A DNA stretch of 64,000 bases from Holothuria scabra (GCA_037179385.1 CM074195.1:6556938-6620937), one strand, 5' to 3'. Positions 43,166 to 55,172 are shown, counted from the stretch's first letter. Made by a program: numbers and translations. Notes: generated by a model from the letters alone, not told the origin.

Positions 43166-44799
43166 AAAGTTAATACACAGGGGTGGCGCCAGGATTTCTC
43201 CGACAGGGGGGCCAGCATTTCAAGGCCCCGACAAAGGCTTTCAGTAAGTCCCGGTGGGACGAGACTTAGCAAGATTTTAGGCGCGTGTAGCGCAAAATTT
43301 TTGGCTTTCTTTCCAACAAATACTTAAAGATCCGGAGTATGTTTTGTAGACAAAATTTAAAATTTTTGAAGGAAATTTGGCTTTTGTAAGGACCATTGAA
43401 AAGCTGGGGTGTTTATTAAAGAATCTGTACTTCATATTGGGAAAATTTGTTATTTTATGACAGATTTGGGGGGGGGGGGTATGGAAGAATCTAATCATCT
43501 TCTTATGGGAAAAATCAAGTAGGGTGACACCTAGTTTTGTTGGGGTTACTGAATATCATCATGCAGATTTCGGCCCTCGGACCATACGTTTCATTTTGGG
43601 AGGGGGCAGAATTGTCTTTTTTGTCCGAAAAATGTTAATCTGACCGAAAGACTATCAAAGTGCAGAGCACATAAATTTTTGAAAAATTGAGAACCCCCAG
43701 CAGGAAATGGCATACCCCGGGCTCGTAAAACCTAAAAACAAAGCAGTCATTATTTTGAGCTTACTTTCGCGTACAGAAAATTGTTAAAAATTTAACACCT
43801 CAGACAGCCGGAAATGGCATTTCCCAGACTTGTAATTAGAAATGAAGCAGTTGTTATTTTGGGCTTTCCTTTGGTATGAAAGTATCACTTCAATAGAAAA
43901 ATAAAAAACAACTTGCTAAGTGATCAGAAAATTACCAGATAAAAGGTACTGCTACAATTAGATGTAATGTTCTTGTCTCTTTTCGGGGGAATAATATGCA
44001 ACGGAATTAAAACCAAACATGCTTTCGTTCTACGTGGCTGCCCGACTAGAAAATGGTTTACTTTCAACGTATTTGAATTTTTGAAAATATCTCACGTTAC
44101 AAGGTGGCTTTAAATGAATTTTTAGTCAGACTTATTGGGAGACATTCTCACACTACTGTTTATCATTATGTGTATAGTGGAAACGGCCTGTCCGATTTTC
44201 ATTACCCTTGCTAGAATACGGTTGTCGGGGGAGGGGGAAGATGGCAGACCATTTGGCACTGCAGGTACATGAACAACCTCTCGTCCGATTTTGTAAGGAA
44301 AATTCCGAGTTATTAGTTTCCTTGAAGAATATGGTCTTCTGGTGAGCAAAGTCAAGAAGATCGTCCGGGAGATTAAATTTTATCGGACAGGCATCTTTTA
44401 TCATTTTTTCGTGGGCATGTAGATGAAGGTTCCTCGACGAAATTGGATTTTTCAACAACAGGGGAAGGACATCCTTCCACGACGGGGGCATGACCTTGCG
44501 AATTGAAGATGGGATGAGGGATAGCAATCAAGTAGGAAGTGATTAAAACAGACCCAGATATGCATAAAATGGCGTTCCAAATGAAAAATATTTCATAGAG
44601 GAAAAAACAGATCATGATCATCCATCCTGTAACTTCAGTCCTTCACGTTCATTCGCAGGCCTCTCCGACGGAAGTTACCGTCCTTCCTAGACGGGGGAGG
44701 GGATAGGATAAGGTACTTGGAATGAGGTATAACGGAACTAAGAGGAAGAGATATGTATTAAAATAGCATTTTCAAAACAAAAATATGTTCAAAAATCAG
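43166..44799. other. NIT-GC intron 1, weak dispersed repeats
   Basis: Starts with a GGGGTGGCGCCAGGATTTC-type repeat end. It holds a G-run (43468-43479), two tandem similar stretches near 43700 and 43800 (GGAAATGGCATACCCCGGG, GGAAATGGCATTTCCCAGAC) and the inverted partner (44250-44420) of the 34200-34345 repeat. No gene. Confidence 0.45.
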
Positions 44800-45395
44800 T
44801 ACCGAACCAGTAACTACAGTCCTATTTTTATTCAATTTTCATTTCAATATAATTCAATTTCTCAACATTTATTTCGAGAATTTACGCCATATGTAACAAA
44901 TTATACAATTTCATATTGGAACAGAAAGAACTAGTTTAACAATGGAAATTAAAACGACAATAAGCAATATCAACATGATATACCAAAAACATTAATAGTC
45001 ATGGTTGGAGGGAAGCACAAGAAAGTTACCAGAAGCTCGTGGTTGTGATTCCCCTGGAAGACACACATATAAAGAAGTATATGACTAAACAAGTATATCA
45101 CTAATCTAAGACAGAAAAGAACACAGGACCATCCGCAGAACGGAGGAGCTGAAATGACCAAATTAAACAGGGATATAAAACAATAGAGACATAGCAAAGA
45201 ATACAAAGAACTAACTGTAACCAGCTAAAAGGTAGTTTTGTAACTGTCGTTTAAACGACGAAACAGAAGAGGAATTTTTAATGTGGGTAGGGATACCATT
45301 CCAAGTAACGGGACCTATGAATCTGATAGTTCATTGACTAAGACTGAGCTTATAAAAAGGCAGTACGTAACGCGAGTTGTATCTAGTGTTCGCGT
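44800..45395 (-). pseudogene. LINE fragment, RT C-terminus and 3' end
   Basis: On the minus strand, before a TAG near 45221, residues read SRYVLPFYKLSLSQ, stop, TIRFIGPVTWNGIPTHIKNS, then SSVSSFKRQLQNYLLAGYS. The GPxxWNxIP/LP...SxFKxxLxxYLL pattern is the C-terminal signature of CR1/L2-type LINE ORF2. It has one internal stop and is 5'-truncated at about 45395. It is a different family from the 41175 copy, which ends with EIWNTLTDSV. Confidence 0.65.
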
Positions 45396-45527
45396 TATTA
45401 TTATTTTTTCATTATTTTTAGCTCTCCCCAACGAAATCGTCGACCTTCCCCGAAAGGGGGGGGGGGCAGTGTTCCCCGACGGGCCATCCCCCCCTCCCCG
45501 CTGGTTCCACCCCTGTCAATACACTCG

Positions 45528-45760
45528 GTTTATTAATTCGATAAACTTGAATTTTCGAATGAATTATTTGGCATTCGAGGTCGATAAATTAGTTCTTTCA
45601 ATTGATAAACCTCGTTGATCAGCTGATAAACTTGATTTACGGCCGCCGATAAATCTGGTTTATTGACACCAAACGTTGTGCAATAATTCGTTAAACGCGG
45701 TCAACCAAATTGATAAAAATAGTTTATTGGTTTGATGAACCAGTTTTTATTTTTGTATTG
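45528..45760. repeat. Word-repeat element of GATAAAC/GTTTATC words
   Basis: A run of words on both strands: CGGTTTATTAATTCGATAAA, TTGATAAACCTCG, GCTGATAAACTTG, CCGATAAATCTGG, TAGTTTATTGGTTTGATGAA. It has a foldback character. It resembles in design, but not in sequence, the elements at 48015-49337 and 58983-60256. Confidence 0.65.
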
Positions 45761-46582
45761 GTTTTTAATCGCTTATCTGTTGAAAAACCTTCCCATGTTG
45801 GAGAGTAAGACCCCTAGACGTTCACATTATGGGGAACGGAAGGTGTGGCCTTAAACAACCCTCCAAAATGACCTCAAATCACACTTTGGAAAACAACGCT
45901 TATATTCATAACGGTTAATCTTTTCACTATAACACCAATTACTTGAAATGGGAAACAATTTTAGGGGCGTTGGTCCCTTACGAAAGGCTTAAAGGGGACA
46001 CAAAATTTACTCTTTTGAAAAACAAAGATGATATTAATGTTATGATACCTCCACAAAACAATTCCTATGAAACTTAACTTTAGAAAGAATGGTCCCGGAA
46101 TTCCAGCTTACAAGGAGTAGGAATTGACCGGAAGGGCCCAAATGCGGCCAAATTTTACTTTGCAGGACAATGCTAATATTGACAGCAATTAAAACAGTGG
46201 CATTCCAGACTTCACTGCTAGAATTTAAGGACAAAATTTTGCCACCATGCTCCTTCAACTGTTAAAGAACGGTCTAACTGGGATAACTTTTACATAACTT
46301 CACAGAACAATACTGATATTATCAGCGATTAATACAGTGACGTCCGATCGCAAGCTTCCGCAAAACACAACTTAAGGATAAAAATTTGGAGCAATGGTCC
46401 TTCAAGAAAGGTCCAGTTTGTGGTCCAGTATCAAGTCAAATTATATTTAGACTATGGCCAAAATTGGCATTTTGCAGGACTGTGAATAGAATCTAAGCAG
46501 TTGTTATTTTGACCTTTTGTTTGGAATAATAGAAAGACAGCCGTTTGCTACTGATCAGAAATTACCAGGTAAAATGTATCAC
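45761..46582. other. NIT-GC intron 1, nothing recognised
   Basis: Weak tandem similarity between 46060-46260 and 46280-46420 (GGACAATGCTAATATT and GAACAATACTGATATT, with GCAATTAA/GCGATTAA) suggests a decayed duplication. No gene. Confidence 0.4.
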
Positions 46583-46804
46583 TATAGAGGCTTTTCACAT
46601 GACGTCATAATACTCTCCGGTGGCCATGTTGGAGTACATGTAACTACGTAGTAAACCACACGGGACACGCTTGCTCGTTGAATTTGTACACACCGTGTAC
46701 ATCACTGTGCACACTGTGCAGTGCGTTCGGCACAAAGCCACGTGTATTTGGCATGGATGTCCTCCAGCATGGCGGTTCCGTGACGCAATTGCAAAGCCTC
46801 TATA
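46583..46804. mobile_element. 222-bp MITE with TATAGAGGCTTT ends
   Basis: Left TATAGAGGCTTTTCACATGA then CGTCATAA and GGCCATGTTGGAG. Right CTCCAGCATGGCGG, GTGACGCAATTGCAAAGCC and TCTATA. These form imperfect inverted repeats of about 50 bp. It carries a CRE-like TGACGTCA near the left end. Confidence 0.75.
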
Positions 46805-48014
46805 ACATTTGACATAAGACAAAAGTACAGTTTGACATGGTTGAGGAAGTTATTTAAAGATTGGATCAAAACAGGTGTTCAAGTCGACCTGTTTGAGGGT
46901 AAACTGCCGCCTGGTAGATAAAAGAATTTTTGAAAACTTGAGTTCTAAATTTTGGCACAATGTTTTTGTTTCGTAGATTTCTTTCTGTACATTTTAAAAG
47001 GTTTTGTAAGATACCGTGCAGGGGGGTCTATGTTTTTTATTTTGTTTACAACGCTTTAAAATTCATTTTGTGCTAGATCCTTTACAGTTTTAATGAGAAC
47101 GCATGGTGTAGGTTTAACAATGTATTCAATAAATAGGTCATTTCCGTCATTATATTGCACAAGATTTCAAAGCAGGTCAAGGAATGGTGCTTCTTTTAAA
47201 GACAGGTTTGTCAAATGTGTCGCTACTTTTATCCCTTTGATTTAACGAATAAATGTTAATATAACATTGATACTTTTCTTCTTCATTGTCCCTGTTCAAA
47301 AATAAACTGAAAAGGTCCAATAGTCTCGCCAACAATACATTAATTCCTTTTAAAGGACCGATCCTCTCACCCCAAACTGCAATTTTGATAGGGGTTGCCA
47401 AAATTCTCCACTGGCTCAGCTCTTTGATTGACAGCTAATTCAAACAATGCAAAGTATCAAAGCTTGTATTACACAGCATGACCTGTACTGAGATCGTTTT
47501 GATTATACACATTGAGCCTTTTCATACTCACCCTGAAGCAATAAACTGAGACTGTGTCTAGATGAGGATGAATTTTAGATAAATGTGGGAGGGGCTAATT
47601 TAAGAAGGTCAGGAGAATTGGTACTGTTTGGGGTGAGAGAATTGGGTCTTTAAGCATACTGAAAAAACATGTCACTGTTTGTTACTATAATTCAGTATAT
47701 ACAAAATATCCATGCAAAAACTGAATAAATACATGTTCGTTTCATATTTTCAAAAACTTCGCTGTGATTTTACTTGTACAAGAGTCATATGAGTTAAAAG
47801 ACCTCAAATGTCGAACACTGCAAAGACAGCCATCATGATGCTACAAAACGATTCTGTACTATCTTTAGTATAATCTGTGCACTGCAAAAAAAAATTGGAG
47901 GAGCTTCAGGCTCAGGAGAATCACAGGAGAATGTGTAGGAGGAAGCAGGAAAAGATTAATACTATTCTATTTTTCGGACAAACGTTCGGAAAGAATTCGG
48001 ATATTCGACCACGT
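46805..48014. other. NIT-GC intron 1, nothing firmly recognised
   Basis: 47340-47460 relates to 28225-28345 (CACCCCAAACTGCAATTTT, AGCTCTTTGATTGACA). No gene. Confidence 0.4.
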
Positions 48015-49337
48015 TACACTCTTAAAACGTTGGGTAAAATATCCGTTGGTTAAAGAAGTTTATGGAATGTGTTGGTTAAACTTTGCCCAACTTTGGGGCT
48101 AATTGATGCAATGTTTACACGCTGGGCAAAGTTTTTGTTGAGTCAAAGTAATTGCTTAAGTGTTGGTCAATCTTTGCTCAAATAATGGTTAAATTTCCCC
48201 TTCCATGCACGCGTATACTGTTATACCCAACTGACTGGTCAAAATGACGATAAGATTTTATCCTACAGTTGAGCATATTTTCCCTTTACCCACTTGTTGG
48301 GTAACTTTTTGCCAATTTGTTGGGTATATTGTTGGTTGCAGTGTTGTCACCAAACAACAGTGCACTAGACCCGATTTGTTTCACAATTCTTCTCATAATC
48401 AGACCATGGTACCATAATCTGAAAATTCTCTTTGGCATCTTTTATATTGGCCAAACAGCTAAACTCGTACATTACTTTAGACCATGAAATCGATCTCTAT
48501 TTCCATAAAATTCTTTAAACAGTACTACGAACTAGAACACATTTGTATGAGATTCCATGATTCGTATTTGGCGCAACACTGCTATCCAATGAGAGGTCAG
48601 GATCTGGGATATTCTCTTTCACGTCCGAATGAGCGTTTATATATTATTATTTGAAACCTTTCGGCATAACAAGAAACCTGTCTCATAACCATGATAACAG
48701 TGTATGAGAGCAGAACTCCTCCGGGAGTAATCGTTTGGTTTTCGCCCCTTGGCTCTTCGCCAGAGAGTCGTGGGGACTTTTAGTAAAAAAGCATGTATGA
48801 GAGCTACGGACCAGCTAATTCTCATGCAGCCCTTGTGTTCACATTTGCATTGATGAAACTACAATACTTCATCACATCATTAACACACATCATTTTACAG
48901 TGCCTTTTAAAAATGATAGTTTTGGACGTACCTATACGAAACTCAGTGACAAACCAAATAGGTTATTAAGCCAGGGTTTTTTTAACCGGGACCGATGGGT
49001 TGCCATAACCAGGGAGGTACAGTGGCAGCTCCCTGCCATAACCAACAACCTAACATTTAAAGAAAGCACCAATGTTTAGGGAAAAGATGATTAACATATA
49101 ACCAACATTTGGTTAATGCATTTGCCCAACAGTTTAATAAAAGAAGTGCCCAACAAGTGGGTATGTTTTAAAATGCTAATTTACCAAACAGTTGTGTAAT
49201 CTCTTGCCCAACAGTTGGGTTCAAACTTTACCCAATTTGGTTGGTTAAAGTTTTGCCCAACTGTTTAGGTTGTTGAATAGATGCCCAGTGTTGGTCAAAA
49301 AGTTGGGCAAAATTTGCCCAATTTTTTTAAGAGTGTA
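48015..49337. mobile_element. Foldback element 1 built of TTGGGYAAA words
   Basis: Ends TACACTCTTAAAACGTTGGG and, reading inward from the right, TACACTCTTAAAAAAATTGG. The left arm (about 48015-48350) and right arm (about 48960-49337) are dense with GTTGGGTAAA/TTTGCCCAAC words on both strands. The 600-bp core contains unit Q at 48690-48785 and no transposase frame. The target duplication could not be fixed by eye. Confidence 0.85.
48690..48785 (+). repeat. Unit Q inside foldback element 1
   Basis: GAGCAGAACTCCTCCGGGAG, TCGTTTGGTTTTCGCCCCTT and GGCTCTTCGCCAGAGAGTCG then TGGGGACTTTTAG. Almost identical to the minus-strand unit at 59325-59400. Confidence 0.8.
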
Positions 49338-49685
49338 GGTATTGACTTGGGAAAGACTGTGAAGTAAAGCCCAGGAAGAATCGTTTTTGCGCTGCCCTAT
49401 GTGATGATGATTTTTCTTTAATTTTTACAGCGACTGTCACTGTGATTTTAGGCACACTCTTTTAAATTTCGGAGACGCTTAGGAGTTTCCAGTAAAATCA
49501 TGCCGTTTTTAAAATTTCAAGTGGCTGCCCGAATTTTTTCCAAATTCCTGCCCGAATTTTAGATCTTGCAGAAATTGGGGGCAGTCTATACCCTGCCCCT
49601 GCCGACGACTCGAACGTCTACGTTTTCGGGTCAGTGCACATATAAAATTATGAAAAAATAAACAAACGCTGGTTGCCGCTTTAAG
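49338..49685. other. NIT-GC intron 1, nothing recognised
   Basis: A CCTGCCCGAATTTT / GGGGGCAG repeat-like stretch at 49540-49610. No gene. Confidence 0.4.
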
Positions 49686-50228
49686 CTTAAAAGAATAGTC
49701 CAGAGTCAAATTCATTTTTGATATGCTAAAGAGGAACATATTCTAAGCACTTTGGTGAAAGTTCCATTCGTTTCTAATGTTCCGTTTTCGAAATATTAGC
49801 AACTAAAGTTAGCAAATTTTCCATGTCATGGATTCACATTCTTGGCGAGTGTTTTGTTTTTCCTTATTTTGCATCCTATTGTTTGAATTTATATTGATTA
49901 GGCATGCTATTTTGCCCCTAAGGCATAGAAAGATTTTGAAGTTCCATTGCTCAGGATGCACCTATGGTATCAATATAATAGGGTTTAGTTGCATTAAATT
50001 CGTGGTAAATTATAAACAAAACCAAAACCTTGACCAACAATGTAAATCTACAGTATGACATCACGCCTGCTTGCTCTAAGTTCATTCTATGTTGAAAATT
50101 TGCCATGTTCAATTGTCAATATCTCGAGAAACAAACACGGGAAATAAATAAAAAATTTCACCAAAATGCTTGGAATATGTCCCTCTTTTAACATATTAAA
50201 AATAAATTCGACTTTAGTCTATTCTCTT
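49686..50228. mobile_element. Long-TIR element (family L1f), strongly paired arms
   Basis: Left arm AAGAATAGTCCAGAGTCAAA then TTCATTTTTGATATGC. Right arm TTAAAAATAAATTCGACTTT then AGTCTATTCTCTT. The arms pair over about 150 bp, including CACTTTGGTGAAAGTTCCAT with ATTTCACCAAAATGCTTGG. The core has no coding frame. Confidence 0.8.
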
Positions 50229-50239
50229 AAACTCGAAAA

Positions 50240-50480
50240 GAATATTGAGTTTAGTCACCTTAATAAAGCGACAAGTGTCAAATCACTCCATTACAGTGTT
50301 TCTTCCCTCGACGAATAGTAAAATTCAACCCATGAAGGAAAATTCACTCTTCAACGAATGCTTCCAGGGATCCGGCTGTTTTAGTAGTGGTCCCCGTAGG
50401 CACTCTACCAAAAATTAAACTACTCTTTTGGAGTGAATTTCCCCGCTTTTGAAGTGAACTTTATAATCTTCACTGTTTCA
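50240..50480. repeat. Word-repeat element of GAGTGAATT/AATTCACTC words
   Basis: AAATCACTCCATTACAGTGT, AAAATTCACTCTTCAACGAA, CTCTTTTGGAGTGAATTTCC and TTTGAAGTGAAC. A palindromic layout of the same design and word as 61765-61995. Confidence 0.65.
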
Positions 50481-50909
50481 CTCTTTTTTATTCTTAGAGT
50501 ATATTTTGCATCAGTTAGCATAGCGATGCATTGTATTCAACATCTTTTTTCATGTTTTTCATTTGGTCCAACTTTTTCAAATGATTCAGTTTTCTTTTTT
50601 ATACGTAAGGAACGTGCATTTCATGAAGCAAATACGAATTACTTCGATTGAGGGCAATTAGGTTTTCAAGGTCGTCAATAGTGAAAGCATATTTGCGGAA
50701 ACAAAAGGTATGACGGCGATAAGTACCCACTAGGGGACATTTTAAATCCTTGTTGCTTAGTGACAGTGCAGATTAAGGACAGAATAAGCTGTAACGAGTC
50801 AACTTGGGGATAATTTTTTCACCCACAAAATAAGGCTGTTACATCAGACTTCAGTTCGTTTATACCTCGATCTAAAAATTGGCAAAGAGGAAATCATAAT
50901 TTGATGGGA
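50481..50909. other. NIT-GC intron 1, nothing recognised
   Basis: No gene or repeat family that I can support. Confidence 0.4.
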
Positions 50910-50985
50910 AACTTCAAGCACGATTCGAACCAGCGACCTGCGATTCAACGCTGATGCTCTACCATTGAGGCGTATGTAGTAAAAC
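50910..50985 (-). other. tRNA-like sequence (pseudo-tRNA or SINE head)
   Basis: On the minus strand CCTCAATGGTAGAGCATC resembles a pol III box A, and GGTTCGAATC a box B, at tRNA spacing. The anticodon arm and acceptor stem do not pair, so it is not a working tRNA. A diverged tRNA gene or the head of a SINE is likely. Confidence 0.45.
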
Positions 50986-52039
50986 GCGGTCAACTTCGGC
51001 TAGATAGGCCATATGCATTAGCGGCACGTTGACGTCATTTTGGAAAAATAACTTCAATGAAACGCGTGGTCGCACCACTGAATTTTGTGTAGATATATGG
51101 ACAGTTAGGGAGCGCGCGCAGTTTCATTTATTCTCTTTTTCACCTCGAAGAGTAGTGTGAGGCTTACATTACATAGGCGGCGGAAGCGGGTGCCGGGGGG
51201 GCTGGTCCCCCCTGAGACCAGGGGGGTACCTGTGGCTTAAAATAAACGATTACTCTTGAGACTTTTAAATCTTGTGTAACACAATACCCGAAAAGGCCGA
51301 TTATTTTAATAGTTTAAAATCTTTGCCGAAAAACAGAAGACGCAAAATTTAAAGTACAACTTTCATGGAAAATAGAAAAGATCTGCGACACATTTAGGTA
51401 GAATGTGAAAAAAAAAGGTTTTCATCATCACAACTTCAAACTGTAGTCTTTCAAAAAAATTGCCCGAAATGGTCAAATATTCGGGCAAAGGTTAAAAAAT
51501 GCTTGGACGCTTTCAATTGCAAATAAATTCAACGGATGGACAGGAGGGTTTTCAGGTGCCCAAAGTGTGCCATCTATCCTGCTCTAGAGCCAAAAACGGA
51601 CAATGGTTATGAAAATCGGGCAATTTATTTTTCGATACTTTAATGATGCAGGGTGAGAATGTCTTCCTGTAAGTCTGCTTGAAAATTCATTTCAACACAC
51701 CTTGTAACGTGACAAATCTGTCAATAAGTGTTACTAATAGAAGAAAAATAATCTACTTCATTTCATCCAATGGTAGTGGTACATTTTATCTCACTTCTTC
51801 TGATCAAAATATCGATTGCTAAGATCACAATGGGTCCACTTTTTCAAAAGTAAAATCATATATAGTCGGAAGTTCGGGCACACAATTTTTTCAGTGTTCA
51901 TTGAATTTAGCCAAGAGTCTCAATAGAGTAAAGTCCATTAGCATGTTTTCAATTCCGTTTTGTAGTTTCCCTCGAAAAAATGCGGGACCATTTCATCGAT
52001 TGGTAGTGATACATTTTATCTGGTAATTTTCTGATCAAA
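50986..52039. other. NIT-GC intron 1, repeat-like but no family placed
   Basis: A GGGGGGGCTGGTCCCCCCTG palindrome at about 51195-51216. 51640-51990 has two loosely similar stretches (TGGTAGTGGTACATTTTATC, TTGGTAGTGATACATTTTAT), which may be outlying units of the following tandem array. No gene. Confidence 0.4.
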
Positions 52040-53060
52040 TAGCGACTGCCTGAATCCCCCTAGAAGCTTGTGAAATGTCATTTTCGACTGTCTTACGGGT
52101 CCGATTTTTCAAAATTTTTTGTTCGCTTTGCGCCAACCAGTGGTGAAGCTCCGCGCAGATAGCCTTCCTAGCAGAATTTTAGTTTCAAGTGAATATTTTT
52201 CGTGCAAACATAACTTCGAATTAGCGATATTAAGACCCCTATAAGCATAGGAAATGACATTTTTCGACTGATTGAAGGGTCACATTTTTCAAAATTTCCT
52301 GTACCTCCCACCACAACTTAGGGTGGTGCTCCACTAAGACCGCTTCATGCCAGAGTTTCAAGTGAACATTTTTCACAAAAGGAAACTCAAAATAGCGACT
52401 GCTTAGATCCCCACATAAGTCCGGGAAATGCCATATTCAGCTATCTGAGGGGTCGAATATTTAAAAATGTTTTGTACGCTTCGCGCCAAATGATGGTGGC
52501 GCTCCGCTTAGTCTTTCTGGCTGAATTTAAGTTAAGAACGAACGTACGTTTATATGCAATTGAAACTCAAAAAGGCGACTGCTTGGATCCCCTTTACAAG
52601 CCTGGGAAATGTCATTTTCGACTGTCTGAGTGGTACGAATTTTTTAATTTTCTGGACGCTTTGCGCCAACCAGTGGCGGAGCTTTACTTTGGCTGTTTTA
52701 CGGGCAGAATTATTTTTTTCGGGCAAAAGTCTTCTGCGCTCAAAGGGAAATTCTCCCCTACGCCTATAGAAATACCTTACTGAGGCGTGCACTGGAACAG
52801 CTGCTTGCCACATTCAGCAGGATTCCGGATTTGGAATGCTGGGATACATAGTCCAGTGGTGTTATGAAATGAGCTAATTAGTATCTCAAAAGTGTGTTTT
52901 AATCTAAGAAAAATCACAAATTTCTCTCACAGAATTAAAGAAAATTAAACCTGGCAAATACCATTTCCAGCCATCTGGGAGATTTTAAAATCCAAAATTT
53001 TCTTTGTACGCTCCGCGCCAACCCACCGTTACGCTACGCTTAGATAGTAAACTCCAGCTC
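52040..53060. repeat. Degenerate 170-180-bp tandem repeat
   Basis: About five units of a pattern GGGAAATGTCATTTTCGACT, GTCTGAGGGGTCC, TTTTCAAAATTTT, CGCTTCGCGCCAACCA and GGTGGCGCTCCGC. Unit starts are near 52070, 52250, 52425, 52605 and 52960. Single related units occur at about 43730 and 55770. Open frames across it are by-products. Confidence 0.7.
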
Positions 53061-53567
53061 CCCCTACAAAAGTATCCAGTCCCCATAAGCCCCACCCAAA
53101 AAATCTTAGCTGTGTCACTGCCCTGGACCCTGCCAGGCCTTTGCCCCTGAATCCCACCACGGGCACTTAGTCGGGCCCCGTGGACCCCACGCCGATGGGG
53201 TTTTGTGCTTCGCGCAAAACCGGACGCCTTACGGCCTCACCATTATGTCGGCTCCCGAAAACTTGCTCCCCCCCCCCCCGCCCCCAATAAAATATCTTCC
53301 CCGGCCTTTGGATTATACATTAAGAGAATGACAAATGGGAGTGATATAAAAATTAAAATGCATCAAAATACCAAAAAGAACTGATCAGATAACAAAGAGA
53401 AGGGGTAGAATTCGCTCCACGTGTGTACGAGACTTACACGTATCTGATTATTTGACCAATCAGCTCTTTGCATTTGGTTTTGTTATTCCGTCAAGTTAGG
53501 GCGTACCTATGCATAAGGTCTTAACGTGGATCCGAATAGTGAAGGATGGTCTAATTTTAGTGACCGT
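53061..53567. other. NIT-GC intron 1, G/C-run sequence and a T-family scrap
   Basis: 53130-53290 is G+C-rich with a C-run (53268-53280). 53529-53567 looks like a T-family end fragment (GATCCGAATAGTGAAGGATG, TGACCGTATA). No gene. Confidence 0.4.
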
Positions 53568-53827
53568 ATAGACGAATCCGATTAGCGCTTGTTTTTAGTG
53601 ACTGTAGGCCGCCATTAGTGGGGTCCATCAGCCTCAAATCGTCTGTTTTTATTGTTTACATGTTTTTCAAACCCTCATATTTAGTGAAATTGGAGAATTT
53701 AAGATACAAATTAGTGTACAACCATCAATGGTAGAGGTAAGCAAGAAAATAAAAAGATTTAAAGGTGACGGACCCCAGTTATGGCCGACTGAAATCAGAC
53801 CATCACTTGCTGTCCGGATTCGTGTAT
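53568..53827 (-). mobile_element. MITE family T, minus copy
   Basis: Left ATAGACGAATCCGATTAGCG, right TGCTGTCCGGATTCGTGTAT, interior collinear with the reverse complement of 37375-37638 (TGGGGTCCATCAGCC, AACCATCAATGGTAGAGG, CCCCAGTTATGGCCG). Confidence 0.9.
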
Positions 53828-54046
53828 AGGCAGCCATCGTTGAGGGTCATCAGCCTTAAATCGTCTTCATTTATTGTCTACATGAATTTCAAACCCTCAT
53901 ATTCAGTGAAACTGAAGGAATCAAGATAAATTTTAGTGTAAAACCATCCATGATACAGTTAAGCAAGGAAATTGAAAGATTAAAAGGTGATTGACCTCAG
54001 TTATGGCCGAGTGAAATCAGACCATCACTTGTTGTTCAGATTGGAT
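53828..54046 (-). mobile_element. MITE family T, second minus copy in tandem, one end lost
   Basis: From CAGCCATCGTTGAGGGTCAT to ACCATCACTTGTTGTTCAGA. It abuts the previous copy with its own outer end missing, as if one copy inserted into or recombined with the other. Confidence 0.8.
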
Positions 54047-54239
54047 TATCGAAAACTCTCTGTGTGCTTTCGACGCCGTTGATTCATTGAATCCGGAATT
54101 CGGGATTTTCAATAAGTCGAATACGCGCGCAGTCTGCCACACGTGCAGGGCGACTGAATTCTTGCGAATTCGTATGCCTGCGCAACGTGTTCCATTGTTT
54201 TGCCTCCCAGAATGACGTCAATATGCCGTCAATGCACAA

Positions 54240-54292
54240 GGTCTATGGCTTCCTACAGTCACTAAACACAAGCGCTGATCGGATTCGTGTAT
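54240..54292 (+). mobile_element. MITE family T, end fragment
   Basis: TGGCTTCCTACAGTCACTAA then GCGCTGATCGGATTCGTGTA: the last about 50 bp of the family. Confidence 0.75.
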
Positions 54293-54365
54293 TGTTCCAC
54301 TAATTTTTTGTCTCCATGCTCTTTTAAAAACTCTTGACGCTTTAACAGTTTACTCACAGTTCTCC

Positions 54366-55172
54366 GAATCCGCAGTGTCAAGACTTGTTGGTCTGATTTA
54401 TTAGGACATATCTGTGGTCCATGCATCGTTTTTTTTTATCTTTCACAGTTTTTGCTTAATTACCTAATAGCATGGATTGTAGAACACTAAAATACCGCTT
54501 GATTCTTTCAATTTTACTGGATACGAGGGGACAGAATTGCTTGTAGACAAAAATTAAGACGATTTAAAAGCAGGGTGTAAGGTCACAACATGCAGGATTA
54601 AATATGTTACAGAGGTACTTATCCTTAAGCATTTTGGTGAAATTTGCATTGAAATCCTATGTGTGGTTTTCAAGATATGAGCACATAACGTTTTCACCTT
54701 TTAACAAAAAGTGAACTTAAAGCAAGCACATATGACATCATATCCCCACAATAGTACACAGTCTTTTGTTTTTCTTTAAATTTTAGATGTGATTTTCTCC
54801 TCAACACTCGCTTATCATTTAAATGTGATTGCATAAATGGCATGAGAACTTTACAAACTTTGCATTGCCCACAGAGAGGTCCTATTCCTATTTACTTCAA
54901 GGTCAACACAACAGTATGGAAAAGCAAAGGGAAACAAGGCATTCCTTGTCAAAGTGAGGAAGTGATATAAGCTCTGCTGCCCTTAAACTCACTTTAGAAC
55001 ACAAATCTACTGACTTCATTTATCAATGTCTAGAGAAATACATGTCCGATTTCAATGGAACTTTCACCACATTGTGTAGATTTGGTTTGTCTAAGTTTTG
55101 TTTAACTTCCCCTTTAAGGCTGATGGACTCCACCAACGGATGACATCACTAGCTGATCGGATTTGTCTATAG
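54366..55172 (+). mobile_element. Decayed T-family MITE split by an L1f element
   Basis: 54366-54585 (GTTGGTCTGATTTATTAGGA, TTTTACTGGATACGAGGGG, GAATTGCTTGTAGAC) and 55112-55172 (AAGGCTGATGGACTCCACCA, CTGATCGGATTTGTCTATAG) are the two halves of one T copy. Between them lies an L1f element (54586-55111) with arms GTGAAATTTGCATTGAAATC and ATTTCAATGGAACTTTCAC. The bases TTTAA at both junctions look like the target duplication. Confidence 0.7.

Noticed and set aside
50910..50985. A working tRNA gene.
   Set aside because: Box A and box B are recognisable, but the acceptor and anticodon stems do not pair.
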